A stretch of DNA of 9,482 nucleotides from positions 1 through 9,482 of the forward strand of contig QNAY01000020.1 of the NCBI GenBank assembly GCA_003645605.1. The letters are read 5' to 3'. This document shows positions 1-6,050 of this stretch, one piece after another. The position numbers and the translations under genes were made by a program. The stretch is from Thermodesulfobacteriota bacterium. GTDB lineage: Bacteria > Desulfobacterota > Dissulfuribacteria > Dissulfuribacterales > UBA3076. Position 1 is the first letter of the stretch; each line of letters opens with the position of its first letter. The notes below the pieces were generated by a model. It was not told the DNA's origin and ran no database searches. It saw only the letters and a program-made list of their open reading frames with translations.

Positions 1-182
1 AGAGGGGGAGGAGGAAACGTATTGCAAGGCTTGATGTCCATTTGCCACGAAACTTGAAAAGGTGGATACCTTGGAAGTCATTAGCCTAAACAATGTCGCG
101 CTTCCTCTCTACTCGGCGGTAAACAGTATTCATACAAAGCCCCTTTTAGGGTCACCATCCAAGCCACCCTTTTTAGGGGTGG
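1..182. other. Left-edge spacer with two small hairpins, no recognised gene
   Basis: I recognise no gene here. One plus-strand frame is open from the window edge for about 28 codons and stops near position 89. It is arginine-rich and resembles no family I know, so it could be the tail of a gene entering from the left or chance. On the minus strand a frame starting ATG at 81 runs off the left edge, with no convincing ribosome binding site. Two small stem-loops follow: CCC-TTTTA-GGG at about 141-151, and CCACCC (164-169) paired with GGGTGG (177-182) around a T-rich loop. The two look like diverged copies of one motif. Neither is followed by a T-run, so a terminator role is not supported on the plus strand. 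Confidence 0.3.
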
Positions 183-342
183 TAAGGAACGTACAATAAA
201 TAACTTGAACAAATTAATGTTTTTTTTGCCGTCTTCTTCGTTGCTCGTCGATCACATAACCCGTTATGCTCGTTCCTCGCGCCTTGAATACAACAAAAAA
301 CCCTATTAATTTTTGTTCAAGTTATTTATCTCCCGTTCCTAA
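183..342. repeat. MITE-like inverted-repeat element, about 135-160 bp
   Basis: Perfect 18-bp inverted repeats at 196-213 (starting ATAAATAACTTGAAC) and 312-329 bound a non-coding core. Outside them a second matching pair, AGGAACG (185-191) and CGTTCCT (334-340), extends the symmetry with only a few unpaired bases between. A T-run (220-227) and an A-run (294-300) lie just inside the arms and roughly pair. The core has a small central palindrome, CATAAC-CC-GTTATG, at 255-268. There is no transposase and no clear target-site duplication. Small size, long terminal repeats and a palindromic core fit a non-autonomous miniature element mobilised in trans, or a REP/BIME-like structural repeat. Copy number elsewhere in the genome would decide between them. 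Confidence 0.75.
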
Positions 343-343
343 T

Positions 344-488
344 TGACTTGGGCGCGGTTCTTTTAGAATGACGAGAAGGATTCATGGATAATCTATTTTA
401 AATCAAAAGGTTACGCAAATGATGTGGTCGGGATGCTGGTGCTTCCATTGGTTGCTTCATACCATCTAAAAGAGCCGCACCCAAATCG
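344..488. repeat. Imperfect inverted repeat downstream of the hydrolase
   Basis: Arms at 344-370 and 462-488 pair over 27 positions with 21 Watson-Crick pairs, two G-T wobbles and four mismatches. The best block is GGTTCTTTTAGA (356-367) against TCTAAAAGAGCC (465-476). The roughly 90-bp interior has no coding potential I can support. The repeat begins immediately after the element at 183-342 and ends 34 bp short of the stop of the minus-strand hydrolase gene. It may be a decayed miniature element or a structure at the 3' end of the minus-strand transcript. The arms are AT/GC mixed with no trailing T-run, so it is not a standard intrinsic terminator. Confidence 0.5.
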
Positions 489-522
489 TTTCGCGATGGT
501 TCAGAAAACAGTCTATGTGTTC

Positions 523-1377
523 TCAGAGTTTCTTCTTGCTTTTCCGCCTTTTACGTGGTCTTCGACCCATACGTCTATTAAGGAAGTCTTTTATGACGGC
601 AAAATAGAGATCCCCTGCTTTTTCCGCGATATCCTCCCTGCATTCGCAGGGGACGATCTGGAGCTGGGTTGCTTTTGAGCGACTCTCAACCACCAGCCAC
701 TCAATCTGGTTTAGAGATATGACTTTGTCGTGGTGGCTGTGCAGAAAGAGTACTGCTTTGCTGTAGTTGCTCATCTTAGAGCGGTTTGAAAATGGATCCT
801 CATCGGAAAGCCCTAATTCGTTTATTTGAATCCCCTTGCTTGAAAGAAAACCTTCTGTCAAGTCAAAAGCGCTTTCCATAATAAGGGCCAGGGAGTCATC
901 GCTGTGGCGGCAGGCAAGATCCAGCGCGACAGCAGATCCAAGGGAACGGCCCATGAATATCACCGGACCGGTCCTTTGTTCTGTGTCATACCAATTTTTT
1001 ACAGCCTGATAGAAGGCATCAGCATCCTGAGGCAAGGCGCTGATGGATGGTTCTCCACCACTCCTCCAGCATCCGCGATAGTCCATTGTTATCAGGGTAA
1101 TGCCAAAATGCCCCAATCCGGCTGCCAGATCAATGATACCTGCTTCACTGTCATACTCTGCCGGGAAAAACAAAATGTGAGGTTCCTCCGGTATTCCACG
1201 AAAGACCCTGCAATGGATCTCAACGCCGTCCGGGGATTTTGCTGTCAGTGCCTCTGCCGCTGCTTCACCGGCTGGGCGAGATTCTTTTGCCGTTCCATAC
1301 GAATCCTTTATGTTCTTGAACAAGGAATCGATTATCTCAGGACGGTCCAGTTGACTCAGATGATTAATTTTTGCCAC
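523..1377 (-). CDS. Alpha/beta hydrolase (BEM46/ABHD13-like) with altered triad
   Basis: A 284-residue alpha/beta-hydrolase-fold protein without signal peptide or membrane segment, so presumably cytoplasmic. The nucleophile elbow is GRSLGS with Ser145. The oxyanion/strand region MDYRGCWRSGG (98-108) is typical of serine hydrolases of the BEM46/ABHD13 type, and the acid is probably Asp217 in HSHHDKVI. The family normally has a catalytic His in a GHND-type motif near the C-terminus. Here the matching stretch reads PCECREDI (243-250) and has Arg247, so the triad looks incomplete. The tail after residue 267 is very basic (GRRPRKRRKSKKK) and could bind nucleic acid or a membrane. The start is GTG at 1377, with GAGGA nine bases upstream. 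The first 22 bases overlap the end of the preceding 133-residue gene, so the two are probably cotranslated. Substrate is unknown. Confidence 0.85.
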   Translation of the reverse strand: MAKINHLSQLDRPEIIDSLFKNIKDSYGTAKESRPAGEAAAEALTAKSPDGVEIHCRVFRGIPEEPHILFFPAEYDSEAGIIDLAAGLGHFGITLITMDYRGCWRSGGEPSISALPQDADAFYQAVKNWYDTEQRTGPVIFMGRSLGSAVALDLACRHSDDSLALIMESAFDLTEGFLSSKGIQINELGLSDEDPFSNRSKMSNYSKAVLFLHSHHDKVISLNQIEWLVVESRSKATQLQIVPCECREDIAEKAGDLYFAVIKDFLNRRMGRRPRKRRKSKKKL

Positions 1378-1757
1378 TTCTGTTTTTCCTCAAAGGCTTG
1401 AACCTGCCGCTTTATGAATCCTTTCGCAAAGGATTTGTGCCCCATATAGGACAATATATGTTCTTTCAGGTCATTCAACATTTGGCTAAGGAGCTGGTCT
1501 TTTTCCTTTTCGTCTATGAAGTTCCTCTCCTTTTTCAACTCAAAATTTATTACATGTCCCTGTTCTTTTAAAAAATCTTTATAAAGCCCCTGGGGTCTGT
1601 CAGCAAAATCATCTTCACTGATTTCTATTGGAATCCTGGCAAGTAGTCCCACAAGCCATCTGTCCCCGGCTACCTGCCGGGAATAGTTATGAAATTCCAG
1701 AACAAGATTGTTTGGAAGATCTATTTTTTCAACAAGCTTGAGAGAGGATGCCTTCAA
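1356..1757 (-). CDS. Hypothetical 133-residue protein, TTG start
   Basis: I do not recognise this family. From TTG at 1757 it encodes 133 residues, with an N-terminal part rich in beta-type sequence (VEKIDLPNNLVLEFHNYSR, then DRWLVGLLARIPIEI) and a charged, helical C-terminal half. It has no signal peptide, membrane segment or metal motif. The frame stays open up to 1916, but the residues it would add come from the repeats at 1777-1804 and 1849-1960. TTG at 1757 has a strong AAGGAG nine bases upstream, and conserved-looking sequence begins right there. A three-codon ATG frame at 1765 ends in TGA overlapping this TTG, but the ribosome site is only one base from that ATG. The gene ends 22 bases inside the hydrolase gene, which suggests a functional pair. 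Confidence 0.7.
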   Translation of the reverse strand: MKASSLKLVEKIDLPNNLVLEFHNYSRQVAGDRWLVGLLARIPIEISEDDFADRPQGLYKDFLKEQGHVINFELKKERNFIDEKEKDQLLSQMLNDLKEHILSYMGHKSFAKGFIKRQVQAFEEKQKWQKLII

Positions 1758-1766
1758 AGTGTCATG

Positions 1767-1772
1767 CTCCTT
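1767..1772 (-). promoter_or_regulatory. Ribosome binding site fixing a TTG start
   Basis: AAGGAG on the minus strand lies nine bases upstream of TTG at 1757. It is the only good ribosome binding site near the beginning of the 133-residue gene. It favours TTG over the upstream in-frame ATG codons, which lie in repeat DNA. Confidence 0.65.
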
Positions 1773-1776
1773 ATTG

Positions 1777-1804
1777 GATTGATGATTGTTGATTGATGAT
1801 TGTT
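1777..1804. repeat. Two tandem 14-bp units in the spacer
   Basis: GATTGATGATTGTT occurs twice in tandem (1777-1790 and 1791-1804), and a third copy begins at 1805 before diverging. A second short periodicity follows, with TGAACCC at 1815-1821 and 1830-1836, 15 bp apart. Two copies are too few and too short for a CRISPR array. The pattern resembles the dispersed spacer repeats common in genomes of this kind. Confidence 0.7.
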
Positions 1805-1848
1805 GATTTATCATTGAACCCCTGAATACTGAACCCTTACCACCGAAC

Positions 1849-1960
1849 TGTAAGCGTTTACAGGGTGCTGCATATGCAAGGCGTACGGGTACGCAGACGT
1901 ACTTCCTGTACTTCAAGTGCCCGGCAACAAAGCAGATGCGGTGCCCTGTAAACGCTTACA
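1849..1960. repeat. 112-bp hairpin element abutting the purH stop codon
   Basis: The ends form a 25-bp inverted repeat: 1849-1873 (starting TGTAAGCGTTTACAGGG) pairs with 1936-1960. Seventeen outer pairs and four inner ones are perfect. The three imperfect positions (1866, 1867, 1869) are all G-U wobbles when the plus strand is read as RNA, so that RNA would have an unbroken 25-bp helix, while the minus-strand RNA would have three A-C mismatches. Inside is a second perfect hairpin, GCGTAC-GG-GTACGC, at 1881-1894. The element ends exactly one base before the stop codon of purH (1961-1963). It has no ORF of its own. It may be a miniature mobile element or a structured repeat that stabilises or ends the purH transcript. 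Confidence 0.75.
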
Positions 1961-3253
1961 CTAGTGTTTAAAGGCCCTTTGACCAGTAAATGCCATGGTT
2001 ACCGGGGGGTCGGCCTCGTTACACGCTTCGATAGACTCCCAATCTCTCATGGAGCCACCCGGGTGTACGATTGCGGAAATGCCCTGATGGATACCTACAT
2101 CCACCCCGTCTCTGAATGGAAAGAATGCGTCAGAAACCATAACAGAACCCGGAAGGCCGCCACGGTCCGCCTTTACCTGTTGATCGATCTCATCCTTTTC
2201 GCCAACGTCACGCTTTCCTTTACTTACCTGGAGCTCAAGGTCCTTATATGGTATTCCAAACCTGTCATAGCAGAGAATGTCTGCATACTTTGTATATGCT
2301 TTGTGGACAGCGATTTCCGCTACACCGACTCTGTCCTGTTCGCCTGTGCCTATGCCGGTAGTTGCTCCATTTTTGACATAGATTACGGAATTGGAAGTAA
2401 CTCCTTGCTCAACTGCCCAGCCGAACAGTATGTCTTCATATTCCCTGTCATCCGGCAGACGATTGATCTTGTATGTCTTACCCTGATATTCACATTCAGC
2501 AGGTTTCAAGTCCTCCCTGGTACGGATTTTGTTTACAGGGGATTGCTGAACTATGATTCCTCCGTCTATAAGGCTCTTGAAGTCTATGAAACGCCTATCC
2601 CAATAGGTCTCCAGTTGGTCGATCCGTTTGATCCGGATAATTCTCAGGTTTTTCTTCTGCGACAGTATATCTACTGCGCCCTCTTCATAATCAGGTGCGC
2701 ACACAACCTCAAGATACTGGTTGTTAAGTGCCTCGGCTGTTGGTTTGTCTATGGACCTGTTCAGGGAAACGCAGCCGCCGAACGCCGCCAACCTGTCCGC
2801 CCTGGATGCCTTTATAAGGGCATCTTCAAGGGTATTGCCGCAGGCTACCCCACAGGGGTTATTGTGTTTCACAATGACGGCCGCAGGACTTTTTGCAAGA
2901 AATTTCAGTATATTAAGAGAATTATCTACGTCAGTGAGATTGATTTTGCCGGGGTGCTTACCTGCCTGAATCATATCCTCTTCGTTGATTGAGCTTACCA
3001 GACCGTTTCCAGCCTCAATATAAGAGCAGTCACCCAGGACAAGGTTTCCATTTACGAGTTCGTAAAGTGCTGCCTCCTGGTCCGGGTTTTCTCCATAACG
3101 AATACCTTTTTCTTCCAGGTCTCCGGTAGAGTTATTTTTTATCTTCCAGGTCCGCTTGCGATAGATCAATGCTTGATCCCCGAAGGATATGCGGAGTTCT
3201 AGAGGAAACTGGTCCCCAAGTATTGTCTTATACATCTGTTTCAGGTCTTTCAT
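1961..3253 (-). CDS. purH: AICAR transformylase, single-domain PurH
   Basis: Transfers a formyl group from 10-formyltetrahydrofolate to AICAR, the ninth step of purine synthesis, giving FAICAR. The 430-residue protein carries the transformylase signatures: RYGENPDQ (52-59), the catalytic Lys129-His130 in KHNNPCG, AAFGG (156-160), TSNSVIYVKNGATTGIGTG (286-304), SDAFFPFRDGVD (374-385), PGGSMRD (398-404) and the C-terminal TGQRAFKH. Standard PurH is about 520 residues because an N-terminal MGS-like domain performs the final IMP cyclohydrolase step. Only about 50 unrelated residues precede RYGENPDQ here, so that domain is absent. The start is ATG at 3253 with GAGGAGG nine bases upstream; the frame's extra upstream residues overlap the dsbC-like gene and lack such a site. 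The gene lies 67 bp after the dsbC-like gene, probably in the same transcript. A separate cyclohydrolase (a stand-alone MGS-domain protein or PurO) is expected elsewhere. Confidence 0.92.
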   Translation of the reverse strand: MKDLKQMYKTILGDQFPLELRISFGDQALIYRKRTWKIKNNSTGDLEEKGIRYGENPDQEAALYELVNGNLVLGDCSYIEAGNGLVSSINEEDMIQAGKHPGKINLTDVDNSLNILKFLAKSPAAVIVKHNNPCGVACGNTLEDALIKASRADRLAAFGGCVSLNRSIDKPTAEALNNQYLEVVCAPDYEEGAVDILSQKKNLRIIRIKRIDQLETYWDRRFIDFKSLIDGGIIVQQSPVNKIRTREDLKPAECEYQGKTYKINRLPDDREYEDILFGWAVEQGVTSNSVIYVKNGATTGIGTGEQDRVGVAEIAVHKAYTKYADILCYDRFGIPYKDLELQVSKGKRDVGEKDEIDQQVKADRGGLPGSVMVSDAFFPFRDGVDVGIHQGISAIVHPGGSMRDWESIEACNEADPPVTMAFTGQRAFKH

Positions 3254-3260
3254 CAGTGGT

Positions 3261-3270
3261 TTCCTCCTCT
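3261..3270 (-). promoter_or_regulatory. Ribosome binding site of purH
   Basis: AGAGGAGGAA on the minus strand is nearly complementary to the 16S rRNA tail. Its core lies nine bases from ATG 3253. It decides the start and shortens the longest open frame by 36 codons, removing the overlap with the upstream gene. Confidence 0.8.
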
Positions 3271-3320
3271 TGTTATCAAATACGAAATATTGATTCGCTG
3301 AAAAACAATATAGCCGAAGT

Positions 3321-4106
3321 CTATGATCCGTCAACGGAATGAGCGGGGGGAGTGATCTCATCCTTTAAACCCAGGCGTTTCTTCATGTCCTGCTCCTTTA
3401 ACACACCTGAATGATACTTTCCGTCTTTAAAAATATAGGTCGGAACGCCTGTTATACCCTTTTGCTGCAGGAAGTGGAGAGTATCTTCAACCTTGCTTTT
3501 CCCCTCCTCGCACTGGTTTTCCGATTTGTACCCGCTGTGAAGACCTTCCAATCCTTTGTTGTCGCAAATTACGGATATGCACTGTTCCTTAGCACCTTTA
3601 TGAAAGCTGAGGGGGAACAGCAGTATCTTTAACTGCAATTTTCCTGCTTCTGCCATCTTGACGACTATTTTCTCTGCCTTTTTGCAGTACGGGCATTGCG
3701 GGTCTGTAACGAAGTAAACAATTTCCCCTTTTGAACCCATGGCAAAGGCAGTAAGGTCTTCAAGACGTTTGATATCGGAATCACTAAAACGATTGAGATC
3801 AGCAATTGCCTCTTTGGTGATATTGGTCCCGTCCGAGCTCCTGAAGATAACGCCGGTGATCAGAAATTCACCTTTTTGGTCAGTGTATAAGATACGGTTT
3901 TGGCCCTTGAAGTTTACCTGAACTTCGCAAAATCCCGGGACAGCACTAGGCTGGATCTTTATGACATTGATGTTTTGCTTAAAGGTTTCTACCACCTTCT
4001 GTTGTATAGTCTCCTTGGAAGGACAGGCGGCAGCAAGGCAGCCTTGGGCCTGGACCAGGAAAAAGATAGGCGTAAATAATAGAGCCAGATAACTAAGAAT
4101 GGACAT
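3321..4106 (-). CDS. DsbC-like periplasmic thiol:disulfide isomerase
   Basis: A 261-residue exported thioredoxin-fold protein. Residues 1 to about 27 form a signal peptide with a hydrophobic core and alanines before a cysteine (LAAAC). Residues 50-100 resemble the DsbC dimerisation domain (IQPSAVPGFCEVQ, then a GEFLITG strand pair). The catalytic domain has FVTDPQCPYC with active-site Cys138-Pro-Tyr-Cys141 and the cis-proline loop TGVPT (Pro222). Cys181 and Cys199 sit where E. coli DsbC has its structural disulfide, and Cys60 and Cys176 are extra. A role in isomerising or reducing disulfides in the periplasm is likely; whether it works with a DsbD-like reductant cannot be seen. The start is ATG at 4106 with AAGGAG nine bases upstream. 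Starts at 4127 and 4142 would overlap the preceding gene and lack a site. It follows the reductase gene by 20 bp, indicating one operon. Confidence 0.88.
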   Translation of the reverse strand: MSILSYLALLFTPIFFLVQAQGCLAAACPSKETIQQKVVETFKQNINVIKIQPSAVPGFCEVQVNFKGQNRILYTDQKGEFLITGVIFRSSDGTNITKEAIADLNRFSDSDIKRLEDLTAFAMGSKGEIVYFVTDPQCPYCKKAEKIVVKMAEAGKLQLKILLFPLSFHKGAKEQCISVICDNKGLEGLHSGYKSENQCEEGKSKVEDTLHFLQQKGITGVPTYIFKDGKYHSGVLKEQDMKKRLGLKDEITPPAHSVDGS

Positions 4107-4115
4107 TTTTGAATT

Positions 4116-4121
4116 CTCCTT
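4116..4121 (-). promoter_or_regulatory. Ribosome binding site of the DsbC-like gene
   Basis: AAGGAG lies nine bases upstream of ATG 4106, inside the 20-bp gap after the reductase stop. It selects this start over the in-frame ATGs at 4127 and 4142. Confidence 0.8.
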
Positions 4122-4126
4122 CAACA

Positions 4127-5851
4127 TTAGCTTGGCCACCAATCGACCCCTAAATTACGTATTACATTAAGGCCGCCCGGAAGCACAACGGTGTTTTTTA
4201 TGTTGACGCTGTCAAGGAAGCACTGGACTTCATAGGCCTTGGCGCCGGCATTACATATAAGAATGAGCATTTTGTCCTTCGGGAGCTGTTCGTGTTCGTC
4301 CCGGAATTTATCATAAGGCATGTGTCTCCATCGGTCTTGAAATTTTTCTATAAAGTGTGTTGCCTCGGCTGGATGGCGGAGGTCAATGGCCAGCCAGTCG
4401 GGGTGACTTTCCTCCCCGTTTAGCCAGGCGACAAAGTCCTTTACATCAATGGCCCTGAACCGGCCGGAGACCGTGTTGTCAGCCACGTTGGCAGTGGCAT
4501 TCAGAATATCAACAGCCGTGGAGAATGGTGGGGCATACGGCAGCTCCAGGTTGCTGAAGTCGCTGATGACCGCTTTTTTCTCCAGCAATCCGGCTACGGC
4601 GTTGATCCTGGCCATTAGCCCATCTCCCATGGCACCCATTCCCTGGAGCCCCAGTACCCTTTTGTCAGACCTGTCGACGACCATGTTGAGGAACATATTT
4701 TCCTTGGTTGGGAAAAAATGGGCGCGGTCATACTGTGCGCAAAGGGCGCTTATAGCGTCAAAGCCCTCTGCTTTGGCTACATCCAGGCTGAGACCCGTAG
4801 CGCCGACAGAGAGGTCAAAGACTTTCATGATAAAACTTCCGACTACCCCATTAAAGGTGCTGGGAATACCTGCCAGATTGTCTGCCACCACCCGGCCCTG
4901 GCGATTTGCTATAGAGCCCATTGGCGCATAGGCCTTTTTCCCGCTGATCAGGTTGCAGGTCTCAACGCAGTCGCCGGCGGCGTAAATACTGGGATCTGAT
5001 GTCTGCATCCTTTGATTTACTACTATCCCGCCCTGTGAAGAAACCAGCAAACCCGCATTTTTTGCAAGCTCTCCCCTGGGCCTGACACCCACGGCCATTA
5101 TTACCAGATCTGCCTCAATCTCCCTTTTATCCGTAATAACCTTACATACATTTCCCTGGTCGTCTCCTTCGAATTTCCGGGCGGTTTCCTTTGTATATAC
5201 AGTGACACCATTCTTCTTCAGGTGCTGCTCAACCATGGAAGCAATGGTTTGATCCACAATCCTGGGCAGTATCTGCGGCATGAACTCAACAATAGTTGTT
5301 TCAGCGCCCCAGAGATCAGCCATGGCCTCGGCCATTTCGATTCCGATAGCACCGCCTCCGATTACAACTGCTTTGCCTACCCGGCCTTTTGCAAGGCAGT
5401 CCTTTATGGCTATGGCCTTATGCAGGCTGCTGATGGTAAAGATGCCGTCAAGATCATTTCCGGGTATTGGAAGTACGTTCGGCCTGCTTCCCGTGGCCAA
5501 CATCAGCTTATCATATGGTATGGAGTCCTTTTCCGTGGTACGGACATCCTCAACATGGAGAAATTTTTGTTTCAGGTCGATAGACAATGCCTTTGTCATG
5601 GTCCTTACTTCAAAACCCTTTGCCTGTTTGAAGTAATAAGCATCTCTGACCATATTGAAGGTGGTTGAGCGGAGTTCCTTTTCATCTGCTACATCGCCGG
5701 ACACAAAATAGGGTATCCCGCAACCTCCATAAGAAATCAGATCATCCTGGTCCACTATAGTAATTTGAGCATCAGGCATGAGCCGTCTGGCCCGGCAGGC
5801 AGCCTTTGGGCCTGCTGCCACAGCGCCTACAATTACGATTTTTTCACTCAT
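4127..5851 (-). CDS. CoA-disulfide/persulfide reductase with rhodanese domain
   Basis: A 574-residue FAD- and NAD(P)H-dependent oxidoreductase of the CoADR-RHD/Npsr type, which reduces CoA disulfide or CoA persulfide, often in sulfur metabolism. Residues 5-19 form the FAD-binding dinucleotide fold, with GAVAAGPKAACRARR in place of the more usual GGVAGGASAAARARR. Cys44 in YGGCGIPYF is the single redox cysteine of the family. VVIGGGAIGIEMAEA (162-176) binds NAD(P)H and IYAAGDC (289-295) contacts FAD. The dimerisation domain ends with YAPPFSTAVD (439-448), a family hallmark. A rhodanese domain follows from about 465, with ICNAGAKAYE and Cys533 as the persulfide-carrying residue; Lys538 occupies the usual Arg position of the loop. 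Length matches known fusions. The start is ATG at 5851 with GGAG nine bases upstream. It is first in a minus-strand operon with the DsbC-like gene and purH. Preferred substrate cannot be read from sequence. Confidence 0.9.
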   Translation of the reverse strand: MSEKIVIVGAVAAGPKAACRARRLMPDAQITIVDQDDLISYGGCGIPYFVSGDVADEKELRSTTFNMVRDAYYFKQAKGFEVRTMTKALSIDLKQKFLHVEDVRTTEKDSIPYDKLMLATGSRPNVLPIPGNDLDGIFTISSLHKAIAIKDCLAKGRVGKAVVIGGGAIGIEMAEAMADLWGAETTIVEFMPQILPRIVDQTIASMVEQHLKKNGVTVYTKETARKFEGDDQGNVCKVITDKREIEADLVIMAVGVRPRGELAKNAGLLVSSQGGIVVNQRMQTSDPSIYAAGDCVETCNLISGKKAYAPMGSIANRQGRVVADNLAGIPSTFNGVVGSFIMKVFDLSVGATGLSLDVAKAEGFDAISALCAQYDRAHFFPTKENMFLNMVVDRSDKRVLGLQGMGAMGDGLMARINAVAGLLEKKAVISDFSNLELPYAPPFSTAVDILNATANVADNTVSGRFRAIDVKDFVAWLNGEESHPDWLAIDLRHPAEATHFIEKFQDRWRHMPYDKFRDEHEQLPKDKMLILICNAGAKAYEVQCFLDSVNIKNTVVLPGGLNVIRNLGVDWWPS

Positions 5852-5880
5852 TGCTTTTTTCTCCCACCTAATTTCAAATT

Positions 5881-5955
5881 TTGAATGTTGAATTAAGGTA
5901 GAAATATATTAATCTTATTCCGTAATTAAAAATTCAACATTCACAATTCAACATT
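5881..5955. repeat. Inverted plus direct repeat in the divergent spacer
   Basis: GAATGTTGAATT (5883-5894) pairs perfectly with AATTCAACATTC (5931-5942). The right arm is duplicated: AATTCAACATT occurs at 5931-5941 and again at 5945-5955, a 14-bp period followed by a short T-run. The element lies in the 199-bp spacer between the divergent reductase and AAA+ genes, close to the expected minus-strand promoter. It could be an operator or a dispersed spacer repeat. The AT-rich low-complexity character favours the latter. Confidence 0.6.
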
Positions 5956-6013
5956 TTTTAAAACTATCACATAGGCCGATAGTATGCAAAGACAAGGGTG
6001 CTGACGAGCGGGA

Positions 6014-6042
6014 TTGAGCTTAGGGTTTGTTTCTGCTATAAA
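6014..6042 (+). promoter_or_regulatory. Predicted sigma-70 promoter with extended -10
   Basis: TTGAGC (6014-6019) and TATAAA (6037-6042) are 17 bp apart, the ideal spacing, and TG at 6034-6035 makes an extended -10. Transcription would begin about 6048-6050, at or just before the ATG at 6051. This matches the absence of any ribosome binding site and suggests a leaderless mRNA. It rests on motif match only. Confidence 0.55.
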
Positions 6043-6050
6043 GTATATAT

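Noticed and set aside
343..369. Promoter TTGACT ... TAGAAT on the plus strand
   Set aside because: The spacer is only 15 bp and no plus-strand gene follows.
424..678. 84-codon plus-strand frame
   Set aside because: Mostly antisense to the hydrolase C-terminus and begins inside the inverted repeat at 344-488; no ribosome site.
1777..1808. Possible CRISPR-like repeats
   Set aside because: Two 14-bp tandem copies without spacers; no cas genes.
1758..1916. N-terminal extension of the 133-residue gene to ATG 1916 or 1814
   Set aside because: The added residues are translations of two repeat elements, and only TTG 1757 has a ribosome binding site.
1964..2992. 342-codon open frame on the plus strand opposite purH
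   Set aside because: It lies wholly antisense to a gene with clear family motifs and its product resembles nothing I know.
4107..4142. Longer start for the DsbC-like gene
   Set aside because: It would put charged residues ahead of the signal peptide, overlap the previous gene, and has no ribosome site.
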